Shown here piece by piece: positions 24,525 to 33,879 of a stretch of DNA of 64,000 nucleotides. The first letter of the stretch is position 1; every line of letters begins with the position of its first letter. The stretch lies in contig CAVUZI010000011.1 in assembly GCA_963745955.1 (NCBI GenBank), forward strand, positions 496,001 to 560,000, in the 5' to 3' direction. Position numbers and translations under genes: made by a program. The notes beneath the pieces are model-generated. The model ran no database searches and had not been told where the DNA came from. It saw only the letters and a list, made by a program, of their open reading frames with translations. The stretch comes from Bog-756 sp963745955. Its GTDB lineage: Bacteria > Actinomycetota > Acidimicrobiia > Acidimicrobiales > RAAP-2.

Positions 24525-27500
24525 ATGACGGTTCGGGATCTTGCCGGCAGGACCGTCGAGGAGCTCGGCGCCGATCCCCCTGCGCTCGACGGCCCGGTCC
24601 GTGTCCCCCTGGCGGCTCCAGTCGTCCCGCGTAGACACTGGATCCGAACCCACCCCGGACTCCTGGTCGTGGCCGCACTCCCGATTCTGGTGTTCGGAGG
24701 TTTCGCAGTCTCGGGTCACGTCCTCATGGAGGCGGACAATCTCATCCAGAACTTCCCGCTCCGGGCGTTGGTGGGTGTGGATCTCCGCCACGGCCAGCTC
24801 CCGCTGTGGAATCCGTACCTGGCCGGCGGAACGGCGTTGCTCGGCGGATTCAACGCGGGTGCGGCCTATCCGGGCACGTGGCTCTTCGCCGTGCTCCCGG
24901 CCCAGGGTGCCTGGGTCGTCAATGTCATCCTCGTCTACGAGGTGGCGCTCTTCGGGATGTTCGTCTTCCTCCGGCGGCAGACCCTCTCCAACCGGGCCTC
25001 CACCCTGGGAGCGGCGACCTTCATGCTCGGCGGCTTCATGAGTGCGCAGTTCGTCCACATCGATTTGATCGCGGGGGCAGCATTGTTGCCCTGGGTCCTT
25101 GTGGCCTTGGACGGCATGTTCGCGGCGTCCCTGGAGATCGGCGTCGCTCGGGACCTCGGGGTGACGGCGGCGGAGGGCGGTGGACCGCTGCGAACGGCCC
25201 CGCTTCGGCGGATCCGGTTCACCGTCCTCCTCGCCGTATCCTTCGGCCTCTCCATCCTGGCCGGGGCACCCGAGGCGTTCATGGACGGAGGCATCCTGGC
25301 CGTCATCTACGCCGTCTGGCTCCTCCGGCGTCTCCCGAAGGGCCGGCGGGTCCCGTACCTGACAGCCATTGCCGCCGGCGTGGTCGGTGCCCTGATGTTG
25401 GGTGCGGCCCAGTGGCTGCCCGGATGGGCGTTCTCCCACCTGTCCCAGCGGGCTGTCCCCAACTACGGCTTCTTCACGTCGGGATCCTGGCCCCTCCAAC
25501 TCACCACCTTGCTGTTCTCACCGTTCGTCATGGGCACCAACCTGCAGCATCCCAGCTACTGGTTCGGTCCTTTCACCTTCCCGGAGATGGCAGGGTACGT
25601 CGGTGTGATCGGAGTCATCGCCGCGTTCGCACTGTTGGGCCGCCGTTGGTGGCGACATGAGACCGCCCCGCGGTGGCGCGTGTGGTACGTGGTGCTCGTA
25701 CTCGGACTCCTGCTGGCGTGGGGCGGGCACACCCCCGTCGGCCGGCTCGAGTATCTGATTCCGTTCCTGAATCAGCAGCGATTGTTGAACCGGAACCTGC
25801 TCATCGTGGACTTCGCCCTCGTGGTCCTCCTGTCGTGGTGGGTGGATCTGGCCCTTCTGCGACGCGGCGGCAGGCAACGTTCCGGCTGTCGACGGGGGCG
25901 GTCCAGCAGATGGGCCCAAGGCCCTTTCGCCGGGTGATCGGCCGCGGACCCGCTACGAACGGCTCGCCGTCGCCCTGCCCATCGGTCTGGTTGTGCTGTT
26001 GGCCGCGGCTGAGTGGGCGTCGATCACACCGTGGCTGGCCGACGGTCTGCCCCGGCTCATCGGTGACCAATTCCCTGTCAGTCGGGGTGACCTGGTTGCC
26101 CCGGCTGTCCTGGCCACCGCGGCTGCGATCTTCGCCGTCGCCATCGGCGGGCTGGCCCGGTACGGACACCGACTGAGCGTGGCCCGAACAGCACAGCTGA
26201 CCGCGGCGGTGATGGTCGCCGACCTCTTGGTCTTCAACCTCTTCGTGCTTCGTCCGCCGGAACCCCCGACGGTGGTGACCCAGAAGGGTGCCCTGGCCGG
26301 CCAGCTGGCGGCGGTGACCGGAACCGGAAGCCGGTTCGCGGTGTACGACCCCGACCTCTACGACTACGACCAGCTCCTGAGCCTCGGTCACGACGACCTC
26401 AACGTCCTCCGCGGACTTCCCACCATCGAGGACTACACCGCGCTGGTCGCCAAGAGCTACTTCGCAGCAACAGGAGCCCACGGCCAGGACCAACTGGCCT
26501 CAGGGGTGTTCAGCACCCCGGTTGTGGACCAGCTCAACCTCGGCGTCCTCCTGTCTCCCCCGAGCTACTTCATGAGCCCTGTTGACCCGGCCCGGTCGAG
26601 GCTCCCGGTGCCGAAGCCGAACACTGAGGAACCGCTGGCTCCCCCGGGCGATCAGGATGTCGATGTGGGTCCCGGAAGTTCGCATACCTGGTACACCGGG
26701 GGAACCGCCGACCTCCGGGCGATCCTGGTGATGCCCTCCCACGATGCTGATCCGGCGGCGGCCGAAGGCTTGAGCGCACTAGAGGTTGGGGTAGTGACCG
26801 TCGGCGGATCGATCCGGTGGCTGGCCGACCGGTCGACGGCCCCACGCGGCAGCGGGGACAGCGGTGGCCGCTCTGTGACCCTTCCCTCGACCACCCCGGT
26901 CGCAGGCATCGTGGTGCGGAATCCGGGAAAGGCGGCGGTGAAGCTGGGCCCGCCCCGGCTGGATACGGCCAACTTCGGCCCGGTCGATCTCAAGGGGGTG
27001 CTCCAGAACCAGGTGCAGTCGCCTCGTTGGCGCTACACGACGATGATCGGACCCTTCGCCGTCTTCAAGAACACGGCATCGAAAGGGTGGGCCTGGCTCA
27101 GCGCACCCGGTGCCGACCCCGCCGAGAAGGGTCCACCCGCACCGAGAGCAGGTGCGGACGCCGCGAGCCCCTTGGGCGGCGTGACACGCAGCAGCACGAC
27201 GCCGTGGGGAACCGACAGCTACCTGGTCGACGCGACCAGGAGTGCGCAGATGATCCGGAGCGAGACCTATCTGCGCGGATGGTCGGCCACGCTGACCCCG
27301 GTCGACGGCGCGGGGAAGCCGATCGGGCCGACGACCCGCCTTGCCGATCGAGAGGTCCGGCCTCCTGCAGAAGGTCGCCGTTCCAGCTGGGCGGTCCATC
27401 GTCACCTTCGTCTATCGTCCGAAGCTGGCTCTGATCGGACTTGCGCTGAGCACCCTCGCAGCCATCGTTGCCGGCCTGGTCCTGCTGGTGACGTGGAGGC

Positions 27501-27550
27501 GGCTGAGGGCGGCATCGGATCGTTCACTCTCAAAGGGCACGATCCGCTGA
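24525..27550 (+). pseudogene. YfhO-like polytopic membrane protein, broken by two +1 frameshifts
   Basis: Three frames make one protein of about 1000 residues: 24525 to about 25860, about 25861 to 27335, and about 27336 to 27550. Part 1 has a YfhO-type N-terminus (ADNLIQNFPLRALV, GQLPLWNPYLAGGTALL, GAPEAFMDGG) and many membrane segments. Part 2 has the remaining helices and a large extracytoplasmic domain. Part 3 gives the family C-terminus (VAVPAGRSIVTFVYRPKLAL plus a last helix). Deleting one G near 25865 (RRAAGNVP) and one C near 27339 (TTRLPIERSG) restores one frame. YfhO-like proteins act in glycosylation of cell-surface polymers, which fits the adjacent GT-C genes. Sequencing error is the likelier cause. 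Confidence 0.8.
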
Positions 27551-27602
27551 GGATGACGTAAGGTCCGGCTGAAGCGGTCGGCACCCTGACTGGAGGCGCT
27601 GG

Positions 27603-28512
27603 ATGACATCGACCCTCGACTGGTACGGATGCGCGACATTTCGGCTCCGGACCGCAGGCCTCACCGTGTTCCTCGACGCCTACATCGACCGAGCCCCGAA
27701 CGCAGAGGGTCCCGGGCTCACAGCCGACGACATCGACGAGTGTGACTGGATTGTCATCGGGCACTCCCACTTCGACCACCTCTGGGGTGCAGAACGCATC
27801 ATGGCCCGCACCCGGGCCCAGCTGATCGGCAGCTACGAGACGGTACGCCTCCTCGAGCAGGCGGGCGTCCCCCTCGATCGCATGCTCTGTGTGGCGGGCG
27901 GCGAGCGGATCGATCTGGGCGCGGGAGTGGTCGTCTCCGTCTATCCGAGCCTGCACTCCTGCCTGTGGACCGGCACCCACGACGTCGGCGCGGGCGACGT
28001 GTGCCTCGGCGACCTCGGAGTCACCTGGCAGGAGCAGGCCTTGCGCATGAAGGAACTGGTGGCCCGCTTGAACACCTCACTCGACGTCGTGGCGATCGAG
28101 CATCTGCTGACCGCTGCGTCGGGTCACAGCGACCGCGGTGATGGCGGGGCCCTCGTCTACCTGTTCGAGACCCCTGAAGGATCATTGCTGTTTCAGGACA
28201 CCTCCGGCCGGTGGGGCGGCATATTCGGGCATCTCACCCCGGACGTGGCCATCCTTGCCGCCGCCGGGCGGGCCAATGTCGACGGAGAGCCCGATGCAGG
28301 GATCGCTCGCCGGATTCGTCGTGGACGAAGCCAGGATGCTTGGGGCGCACCGCGTCGTGCCCTGTCACCACGACAATTGGCTCCCCGGGTTCTCGTCTCC
28401 CCGTGACCTCGGGCCGATCCGCAGGGCCTTCGAGGAGCGTGCGCCCGAAATCGAGCTCCTCGGAACCGGGTACCTCGCGGCGACGCCGATCTTTGCCGGA
28501 CTGCCGGCCTGA
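27603..28512 (+). pseudogene. Metallo-beta-lactamase-fold hydrolase, broken by one +1 frameshift
   Basis: The first frame (from 27603) has an MBL-fold start: LDWYGCATFRLRTAGLTVFLD, then IVIGHSHFDHLWGAE, which is the HxHxDH metal motif. A late EGSLLFQDTSGRWGG follows. The end of the protein lies in the next frame (GSLAGFVVDEARMLGAHRVVPCHHDNWLPG), ending at 28512. Removing one C from the CCC at about 28291-28293 joins them as GEPMQGSLAGF, about 302 residues. The fold resembles UlaG-like L-ascorbate-6-phosphate lactonase relatives; the substrate is unknown. An SDR gene starts 16 bases later, so they are likely one operon. Confidence 0.78.
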
Positions 28513-28528
28513 CGATGGGGAAGGAACG

Positions 28529-29311
28529 ATGACGGTCACGGTGATCACCGGGGCTGCCAGCGGCATGGGCCGGCTCTGCGTCGAGCGGCTTCGCGGCACC
28601 ACGACGGATCATCTCGTGGCCGTCGACCTCGAGGCGCCACAGATCGAGGGGACCGTAGGGATCGCCTGTGACGTCTCCGACCCGGCCGCCGTGACCGGCC
28701 TCTCGGAGAAGGTGCAGGAGCTCGGCCCGTTCCGTGCACTCGTTCATGCCGCCGGCGTGTCCCCGACGATGGCTGATGCGCGGCGCGTCCTCGAGGTCGA
28801 CCTCGTGGGCACCGCGTTGCTCCTCGACGGTTTCGAGGCACTGGTCGAACCGGGCGCGGCTGCCGTGTGCTTCTCTTCCAGTTCGGCTTACCAGTTGGCC
28901 CTCCAGGGTGTCGATGCCGAGCTCCAGAAACTCGTATCCGAGCCCCGCACACCGGGTTTCCTCGACGCGGCGGCTGAACGGTTCGATGACAGTGGCATGG
29001 CCTACGCATGGGCAAAGCGCGGTGTGATCGCGGTGGCGGCCCGGGCGGCCGTGGCCTGGGGCCGACGTGGCGGTCGGGTCAACTCCCTGGCACCGGGTCT
29101 CATCGACACGCCCATGGGTCGCCAGGAGGCGGAGCAGCAGCCGATCATGAAGGTCATGCTCGAGAAGACGCCTCTTGGTCGCCTGGGCCGGTCCGAGGAG
29201 GTCGCCGCGGTCGTCGCCTTCCTCCTCTCCGACGAGGCCTCTTTCATCTCCGGCATCGATGTTCTGGTCGACGGAGGGATGCTTCAGGGCCTGATCGAGG
29301 CCTTCACCTGA
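28529..29311 (+). CDS. Short-chain dehydrogenase/reductase
   Basis: A 260-residue classical SDR. The N-terminal TGAASGMG is the cofactor-binding glycine motif. The catalytic Ser is in FSSSSAYQL and the YxxxK is in YAWAKRGV. NSLAPGLIDTPM and the C-terminal FISGIDVLVDGGM follow. A GGGGAAGGAACG ribosome binding site lies just upstream of the ATG. The central region is unusual: an insertion of about 35 residues between Ser and Tyr (LQGVDAELQKLVSEP...) resembles 3-alpha-hydroxysteroid dehydrogenase-type SDRs, which have an extended loop there. The substrate is unassigned. Confidence 0.9.
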   Translation: MTVTVITGAASGMGRLCVERLRGTTTDHLVAVDLEAPQIEGTVGIACDVSDPAAVTGLSEKVQELGPFRALVHAAGVSPTMADARRVLEVDLVGTALLLDGFEALVEPGAAAVCFSSSSAYQLALQGVDAELQKLVSEPRTPGFLDAAAERFDDSGMAYAWAKRGVIAVAARAAVAWGRRGGRVNSLAPGLIDTPMGRQEAEQQPIMKVMLEKTPLGRLGRSEEVAAVVAFLLSDEASFISGIDVLVDGGMLQGLIEAFT

Positions 29312-29394
29312 AGGAGGACATGCGAGAGGTCGGAGCTCCCCTCAAACGGTCGCCAGGCATGCGGACAGGCGACACGAATGGGACGTTCAGCCGG

Positions 29395-30231
29395 CTACTT
29401 CTTGCGGATGGCGGCAACGAGCGTCTTGTGCTCGTTGACAGCACCGATGGGCAGCCCCGAATCATTTGTGACAAGTGTGCGTGCGGCGTTTCGCATGCTC
29501 GTCGCCTCGTCGACCTCCCAACCCGATGCCTGGACGAACTCGACGGCCTGTGGGCGGTCGAGGGCCAGCCGGAACGACTCGCGGCTTCCGCTCCGGGCGA
29601 GCCGCTGGAGAAGGAGTTGTCGGTGATCACGTGCCGTCCCGACATCACTGGGCGGATAGAAGTCCAACGCGATCCGGCTCTCGATGGCGCTCATTTTCGC
29701 CAGGAGACCGAGTTGGCGGTGGAGCTGCTCAGCACCCAGGTACATCGTGACCCCTTCGATGACGAACAGGGTGGGCCACGACGGGTCGAGGCCGTGATCG
29801 AGGAGCGACCTCGCGGCATCGCCGGTCGTCAGATCGGATTCGACATAGACAGGATCGGGTCGCGGCGCCCGGCGTCGTTTGTCCCGCTGGGTGGCGATGT
29901 GGTCCAACTCGAAAAACGTCACTCCGTGGCGGCGGAATCGCCATGCACGGCTGTCATAGCCGGCTCCGATCACCGCGACCTGTCTGATCCCGGCGGCTAG
30001 GGCCCTGGCCACCTGTGCGTCGAACCACAGCACCCGAGCGGCGAGCCCGGCCAACGTTGCCGACCGCGTCCGCACGCGGTGCGGCCCGCGATCCACGATC
30101 CAGAGGATCGTCCTCGTGGACGGCGTGAGCATCCCGCGGGCAAAGGGATCGTCGAGAACGCCCATGCCCGCCAACACCGCGCGTTCCGCAGCCACTGCCT
30201 GAGCCGTTCGTGATCGCTTCGGGCCGCTCAC
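29395..30231 (-). CDS. SAM-dependent methyltransferase, leucine carboxyl methyltransferase-like
   Basis: A 278-residue class I methyltransferase of the LCM/PPM1-like group common in actinobacteria. SRTAQAVAAERA lies at the N-terminus. The SAM-binding motif is VAVIGAGYDSRAWRF, then FFELDHIATQRDKR and FVIEGVTMYLGAEQL. I placed the start at GTG 30231 because the family normally begins just before SxTA; the frame is open further upstream without homology. It follows the GntR regulator on the same strand after about 110 bases and may be its regulatory target. The O-methyl acceptor is unknown. Confidence 0.85.
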   Translation of the reverse strand: MSGPKRSRTAQAVAAERAVLAGMGVLDDPFARGMLTPSTRTILWIVDRGPHRVRTRSATLAGLAARVLWFDAQVARALAAGIRQVAVIGAGYDSRAWRFRRHGVTFFELDHIATQRDKRRRAPRPDPVYVESDLTTGDAARSLLDHGLDPSWPTLFVIEGVTMYLGAEQLHRQLGLLAKMSAIESRIALDFYPPSDVGTARDHRQLLLQRLARSGSRESFRLALDRPQAVEFVQASGWEVDEATSMRNAARTLVTNDSGLPIGAVNEHKTLVAAIRKK

Positions 30232-30343
30232 CAAGACAGCATTGCGCAGTCCCCGCTCGGTCGCAGGACCGTCCAATCCGCCCCGAACGGCTGACGGGAG
30301 CTCACCCGAGTGAGGGTCGGGATGGTGACCTTCGGAAGCCGGC

Positions 30344-30685
30344 TCAGGGGAGGCCTTCGATGATGCGGATGACCTCGTCTTTGCGATAGCCGTACCGGCT
30401 CGAAAAGCCGAGCAGCTCACGGCAGCGGGTGACCACCTCGCTGAGCCCGGGTGCATCGCCCGCGACCGAGATACCTCGTCCCCGCCGGAACTCCAGCAGG
30501 CCCTCGTCACGCAATTGGCGCAGCGCCCGGAACATGGTGTTCTGGTTGACACCGAGGACCGCGGCCATGTCGCGCGCCGGTGGAAGGCGCTCACCGGGCT
30601 TGGCTTCACCTTCGGCGATGTCCCGACGCAGCTCCGCCGCCACTTGCAGGTAGAGGGGAAGCGGGCTTTCAAGGTTCAACGCCAT
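30344..30685 (-). CDS. GntR-family transcriptional regulator, YtrA-like
   Basis: A 113-residue regulator. The N-terminal winged helix of the GntR family is clear (LPLYLQVAAELRRDIAEGEAKPGERLPPARDMAAVLGVNQNTMFRALRQLRDEGLLEFRRGRGISV). Only about 40 residues of helix follow, as in the short YtrA subfamily. A perfect palindrome sits 8 bases upstream of its start and just before the divergent NHL gene, so it probably represses both directions. The methyltransferase lies downstream on the same strand. Confidence 0.92.
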   Translation of the reverse strand: MALNLESPLPLYLQVAAELRRDIAEGEAKPGERLPPARDMAAVLGVNQNTMFRALRQLRDEGLLEFRRGRGISVAGDAPGLSEVVTRCRELLGFSSRYGYRKDEVIRIIEGLP

Positions 30686-30693
30686 GGACAGAT

Positions 30694-30714
30694 GATACTA
30701 GATGACTTAGTATC
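30694..30714. promoter_or_regulatory. Palindromic operator between gntR and the NHL gene
   Basis: A perfect inverted repeat GATACTA-N7-TAGTATC lies in the 34-base gap between the divergent starts. It is AT-rich in a GC-rich context. Its position overlaps both promoters and fits a dimeric binding site for the adjacent GntR-family protein. Confidence 0.75.
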
Positions 30715-30719
30715 TTCTC

Positions 30720-31928
30720 ATGCCCGCCCTCCCATCCACTCCGACCAGGACCGAGTCCGATCCTTCGGGCAGCCCGACCTCTCCCGTGGGCGAGGAACTG
30801 GTCATCAGGGATGCCCGGCGGAGGCAGCGGCATCGGTGGTTCGCCTCCGGCTGTGTCATCGTCGTGCTGGTGGCCGTCGTCGTCCTGGCCGTGACCCTTT
30901 CCGGGCGCAGTCCGGGCGTTCCGAGGCGGACCCCCCACGCCGCCCCCTCCCATCGAGTCACGACGAGCGGCCCACAGGCGACAGGGATCCAACCGAGCCG
31001 GCCAGGGGCACTCGCCGTCGGACCCGATGGCAACCTCTACCTGGCCGACAATATTCGCAACCAGGTCCTCGAACGACTACGCAACGGGACCTTCCGGGTC
31101 GTTGCCGGGAACGGCGCCGTCGGATTCTCCGGCGATGGCGGACCTGCGACGAAGGCGGAGCTCAATTACCCAGCGAGCATCACGTTCGGCCCCGGCGGCA
31201 CGTTGTACATCGCCGACTACGGCAACGGGCGAATCCGGGCCGTATCGCCCGCAGGGATCATTTCGACCGTCGCCGGGGACGGGCAAGGGGAATGGGTGGC
31301 CGACGGCACCCCGGCCCTCGATGCCGGGCTCCTCCCCTCAGCCCTCACGTTCGGCGCCGGCGGGCTGATGTATGTGGCATCCGGCAACCAGATACTCCGT
31401 TTGGGGACGGACGGGACGTTCACACGGGTCGTCGGCAACCCGAATGGATCGGAGGAGGGTCTTTACGGGGTCGGGGGTCCGGCGGTTGACGCCTCAGCCG
31501 ATGGTCCGAACGGACTGGCATTCGACAAGGCAGGGAATCTCTATATCGCCGGATCGAACACGAAGACGATTCTCATGGTGAATTCCCAGGGCACACTGAG
31601 TGTCATCGGCAGCTCCTACCCGAGGGGGGACGGAGGCCTGGTGACCGCACCCGACGGGCGGGTGTTGGCCATGGACGAATTGGAGGTCCTGGAGCTCACG
31701 CCTCAGGGAGCGCGAACGATCGTGTCCTTCCCTAGGACTGACCGCACGAGCTACCTGGGGGTCACAGGGTTCTCACCGGATGGGATCGCCGTGGCCCAAA
31801 ACGGGGCCATCTACCTCGACACCTTCTACGGGAACGGATACGCCGACAAATCCGCTCTTGTGGACATCGCTCCGAGCGGCCATGCAGCCCTGCTCTGGAC
31901 AGCAGGTCCGCCGAAAGGCGGGCAATGA
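30720..31928 (+). CDS. NHL-repeat beta-propeller protein, membrane anchored
   Basis: A 402-residue protein. It has a cytoplasmic N-terminus of about 40 residues, one transmembrane segment (about 43-62, CVIVVLVAVVVLAVTL) and an extracytoplasmic NHL propeller. The blades recur as GPDGNLYLADNIRNQV, GPGGTLYIADYGNGRI and DKAGNLYIAGSNTKTI. Such propellers bind ligands or proteins; no catalytic motif is evident. The ATG lies six bases after the palindromic operator, so expression is probably controlled by the divergent GntR protein. An LLM oxidoreductase follows 21 bases downstream. Confidence 0.85.
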   Translation: MPALPSTPTRTESDPSGSPTSPVGEELVIRDARRRQRHRWFASGCVIVVLVAVVVLAVTLSGRSPGVPRRTPHAAPSHRVTTSGPQATGIQPSRPGALAVGPDGNLYLADNIRNQVLERLRNGTFRVVAGNGAVGFSGDGGPATKAELNYPASITFGPGGTLYIADYGNGRIRAVSPAGIISTVAGDGQGEWVADGTPALDAGLLPSALTFGAGGLMYVASGNQILRLGTDGTFTRVVGNPNGSEEGLYGVGGPAVDASADGPNGLAFDKAGNLYIAGSNTKTILMVNSQGTLSVIGSSYPRGDGGLVTAPDGRVLAMDELEVLELTPQGARTIVSFPRTDRTSYLGVTGFSPDGIAVAQNGAIYLDTFYGNGYADKSALVDIAPSGHAALLWTAGPPKGGQ

Positions 31929-31949
31929 CGGCTCGGGTAGCGTGGTCGG

Positions 31950-32804
31950 GTGGAGCTCGGGCGAGTGGGAGTCTGGTGGAGCGGTAGCTGGCGGGTGGCC
32001 GACGAGGCTTCATTCGACGTCGCCGCCGAGTTGGAAGAACTCGGCTACTCGGCATTGTGGTCTTCGGGTGGGTTCCAACCAGGGCTCTCGCCGCATTTCG
32101 AGCGGCTGCTCGAAGCGACCGCTCGGGTGATGGTGTGCAGCGGCATCGTGAGCATCTGGTCGACGGCCGCCCACGAGATCGCTCAGGCCGTCGCGGACCT
32201 CGAGCTCCGGTATCCGGACCGTTTCGTCCTCGGTCTCGGAGCCAGTCACGCAGCGATCGTCGAGACTTACATCCGCCCATACAGTCAGATGGACCACTAC
32301 CTCGATGCCCTCGACACGGCTGGACCTTCGGTAGCCGGGGAGCGAAGGCTCCTCGCCGCCCTCGGGCCCCGGATGCTGGCACTCGCGGCCGAGCGGGCCG
32401 CGGGTGCCCACCCCTACTTCGTACCGGTCGAACACACGGCCCGGGCCCGCGAACTCCTCGGAGCCGATGCGCTGCTGGCCCCCGAGGTCAGTGTGGTGCT
32501 GGAAAAGGACGCCAGCACGGCCCGGAGGACGGCCAGAGCCTTCACCTCGGGCTATCTCTCCCTGCCGAACTACTCCAACAACCTCCGCCGACTCGGCTTC
32601 GGAGAAGACGACCTCGCCGGAGGAGGAAGCGACCGACTCGTCGATGCGGTGGTGGCCTGGGGTGAAGCGGACGACATCGCCGGCCGCGTACGTCAGCACT
32701 TCGGAGCCGGCGCCAACCATGTCTGCGTCCAGGTCATCGCGCCTGCGGAGTCGTTCCCCCTCACGGCCTACCGCGAGCTGGCCCCCGCGCTGATGGAACG
32801 CTGA
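31950..32804 (+). CDS. LLM-class F420-dependent oxidoreductase
   Basis: A 284-residue luciferase-like monooxygenase-fold protein starting at GTG. The N-terminus (LGRVGVWWSGSW, VAAELEELGYSALWSSGG) is typical of the actinobacterial F420-dependent subgroup, as are RFVLGLGASHAAIVE and MLALAAERAAGAHPYFV. The C-terminus is a VCVQVI strand and helix. The cofactor assignment (F420 rather than FMN) is by family resemblance. It is 21 bases downstream of the NHL gene and may be in its operon. The substrate is unknown. Confidence 0.87.
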   Translation: MELGRVGVWWSGSWRVADEASFDVAAELEELGYSALWSSGGFQPGLSPHFERLLEATARVMVCSGIVSIWSTAAHEIAQAVADLELRYPDRFVLGLGASHAAIVETYIRPYSQMDHYLDALDTAGPSVAGERRLLAALGPRMLALAAERAAGAHPYFVPVEHTARARELLGADALLAPEVSVVLEKDASTARRTARAFTSGYLSLPNYSNNLRRLGFGEDDLAGGGSDRLVDAVVAWGEADDIAGRVRQHFGAGANHVCVQVIAPAESFPLTAYRELAPALMER

Positions 32805-32885
32805 GCCCCTCAGCTCGACAAGCTCCAAGGGCAAGATCCTCCGTCCCGGCCCGCTCTTCGCATCCCTCTCAGAAGTGAACGTAAC

Positions 32886-32914
32886 GTGACATCCAGGTAA
32901 ACGTAGGGTAAACT
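32886..32914 (+). promoter_or_regulatory. Sigma70-type promoter of a leaderless small gene
   Basis: GTGACA (32886-32891), a 17-base spacer and TAAACT (32909-32914) make a good promoter. The ATG at 32921 falls six bases after the -10 box, so the mRNA would be leaderless. The -35 region and the start codon region also form a spaced inverted repeat (GTGACAT with ATGTCAC). Confidence 0.6.
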
Positions 32915-32920
32915 TTCGGC

Positions 32921-33121
32921 ATGTCACCTAGTTCTTTCAAAGCCCAGGGCTGGTATGGCGATCCCTTCCGTCGGCACAGCGCCAGATGGTTCTCGAACGG
33001 GAGGCCGACGGCGCTGGTCATCGACAACGGTGTCGAGGCCCAAGATCCGCCTCCCACCACCTGGTGCACCGACAACCTTCTTCCGGCTCCACAGACCGAG
33101 GGCGGACTGATCCACGCCTGA
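32921..33121 (+). CDS. Small protein with a WYxDP...RWF motif (DUF2510-like)
   Basis: A 66-residue protein. The core QGWYGDPFRRHSARWFSNG followed by PTALVIDNGVEAQDPPP resembles the short GWYxDP...RWxDG...WT modules of actinobacterial DUF2510-type proteins, which are usually N-terminal tags on membrane proteins. Here it stands alone with no membrane segment. It has a plausible leaderless promoter directly upstream. The function is unknown. The gene faces a convergent VOC protein. Confidence 0.6.
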   Translation: MSPSSFKAQGWYGDPFRRHSARWFSNGRPTALVIDNGVEAQDPPPTTWCTDNLLPAPQTEGGLIHA

Positions 33122-33206
33122 GCCGGTGATGCCCGAAGGGATTCCGTCCCTTCCACGAAGGCCGGAGCGGTGAAGTCGTGCAGCACGAAGGTCTCGGTGG
33201 CCACGC

Positions 33207-33608
33207 CTAGGTCGTCCGTCCAGGTCCGAGAAGGTCCCAACGGTTCCCCACGCAGTCGAGGAAGACCGCAACACGACCATAAGGTTCGCTCCTCGGGGAT
33301 CGGACGAATCGCACACCGGCCGAACTCATCCGGCGATAGGAATCGTCGAAGTCGTCGACCCGAAGGAAGAAGGCGACCCGGCGGTCGGCTTGGGCCCCCA
33401 CGACAGATGCCTGGCGCTCATCAGCTGCACGGGCCAGCAGGATTCCAGTCTCGGCACCAGGTGGTCTGACCACGACCCAGCGTTTCCGCTCCCCGTTCTC
33501 CGTTTGCGCTGGTGCGTCCGCTACGAGGTCGAACCCCAACGTGTGGACGAAGAACTCGATGGCCGTGTCGTACTCGTCCACGACAAGGGTGACCAGGTCA
33601 AGGTTCAT
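33207..33608 (-). CDS. VOC-family (glyoxalase/bleomycin resistance) protein
   Basis: A 133-residue VOC protein starting at the ATG at 33608. VTLVVDEYDTAIEFFVHTLGFDLVAD gives the first beta-alpha-beta motif. WVVVRPPGAETGILLARA and FFLRVDDFDDSYRRMSSAGV follow, and GRVAVFLDCVGNRWDLL holds the last strand. The first metal ligand position is Val rather than His, and the usual final Glu/Gln is Asp. A metal-independent or altered member is therefore possible. The substrate is unknown. It is followed by a convergent small gene. Confidence 0.85.
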   Translation of the reverse strand: MNLDLVTLVVDEYDTAIEFFVHTLGFDLVADAPAQTENGERKRWVVVRPPGAETGILLARAADERQASVVGAQADRRVAFFLRVDDFDDSYRRMSSAGVRFVRSPRSEPYGRVAVFLDCVGNRWDLLGPGRTT

Positions 33609-33879
33609 CGTCGGCGTCCTTCTACTCGGCCTCGCGGATGGCCGTAGACAGTGGTTGTCGATGTTCAGGAAGACGGTACCGGGAACACCTCTGGCGTTGG
33701 CTGCGCCCGAAGTCAAGGCAGAAGGGAGGCGAGCCATGGGAGGTGGACTGGTTAACCAGCATCATCGCATTCACCGTAGGTGCAATTCCCGACTTCGCTG
33801 TCACGGTGGGGCCCGATCGGGGCGGACATCGAGGAATCCAGGCCGTCACCACCCGGCTGGGCCATTCCCGCGCCAGTTG

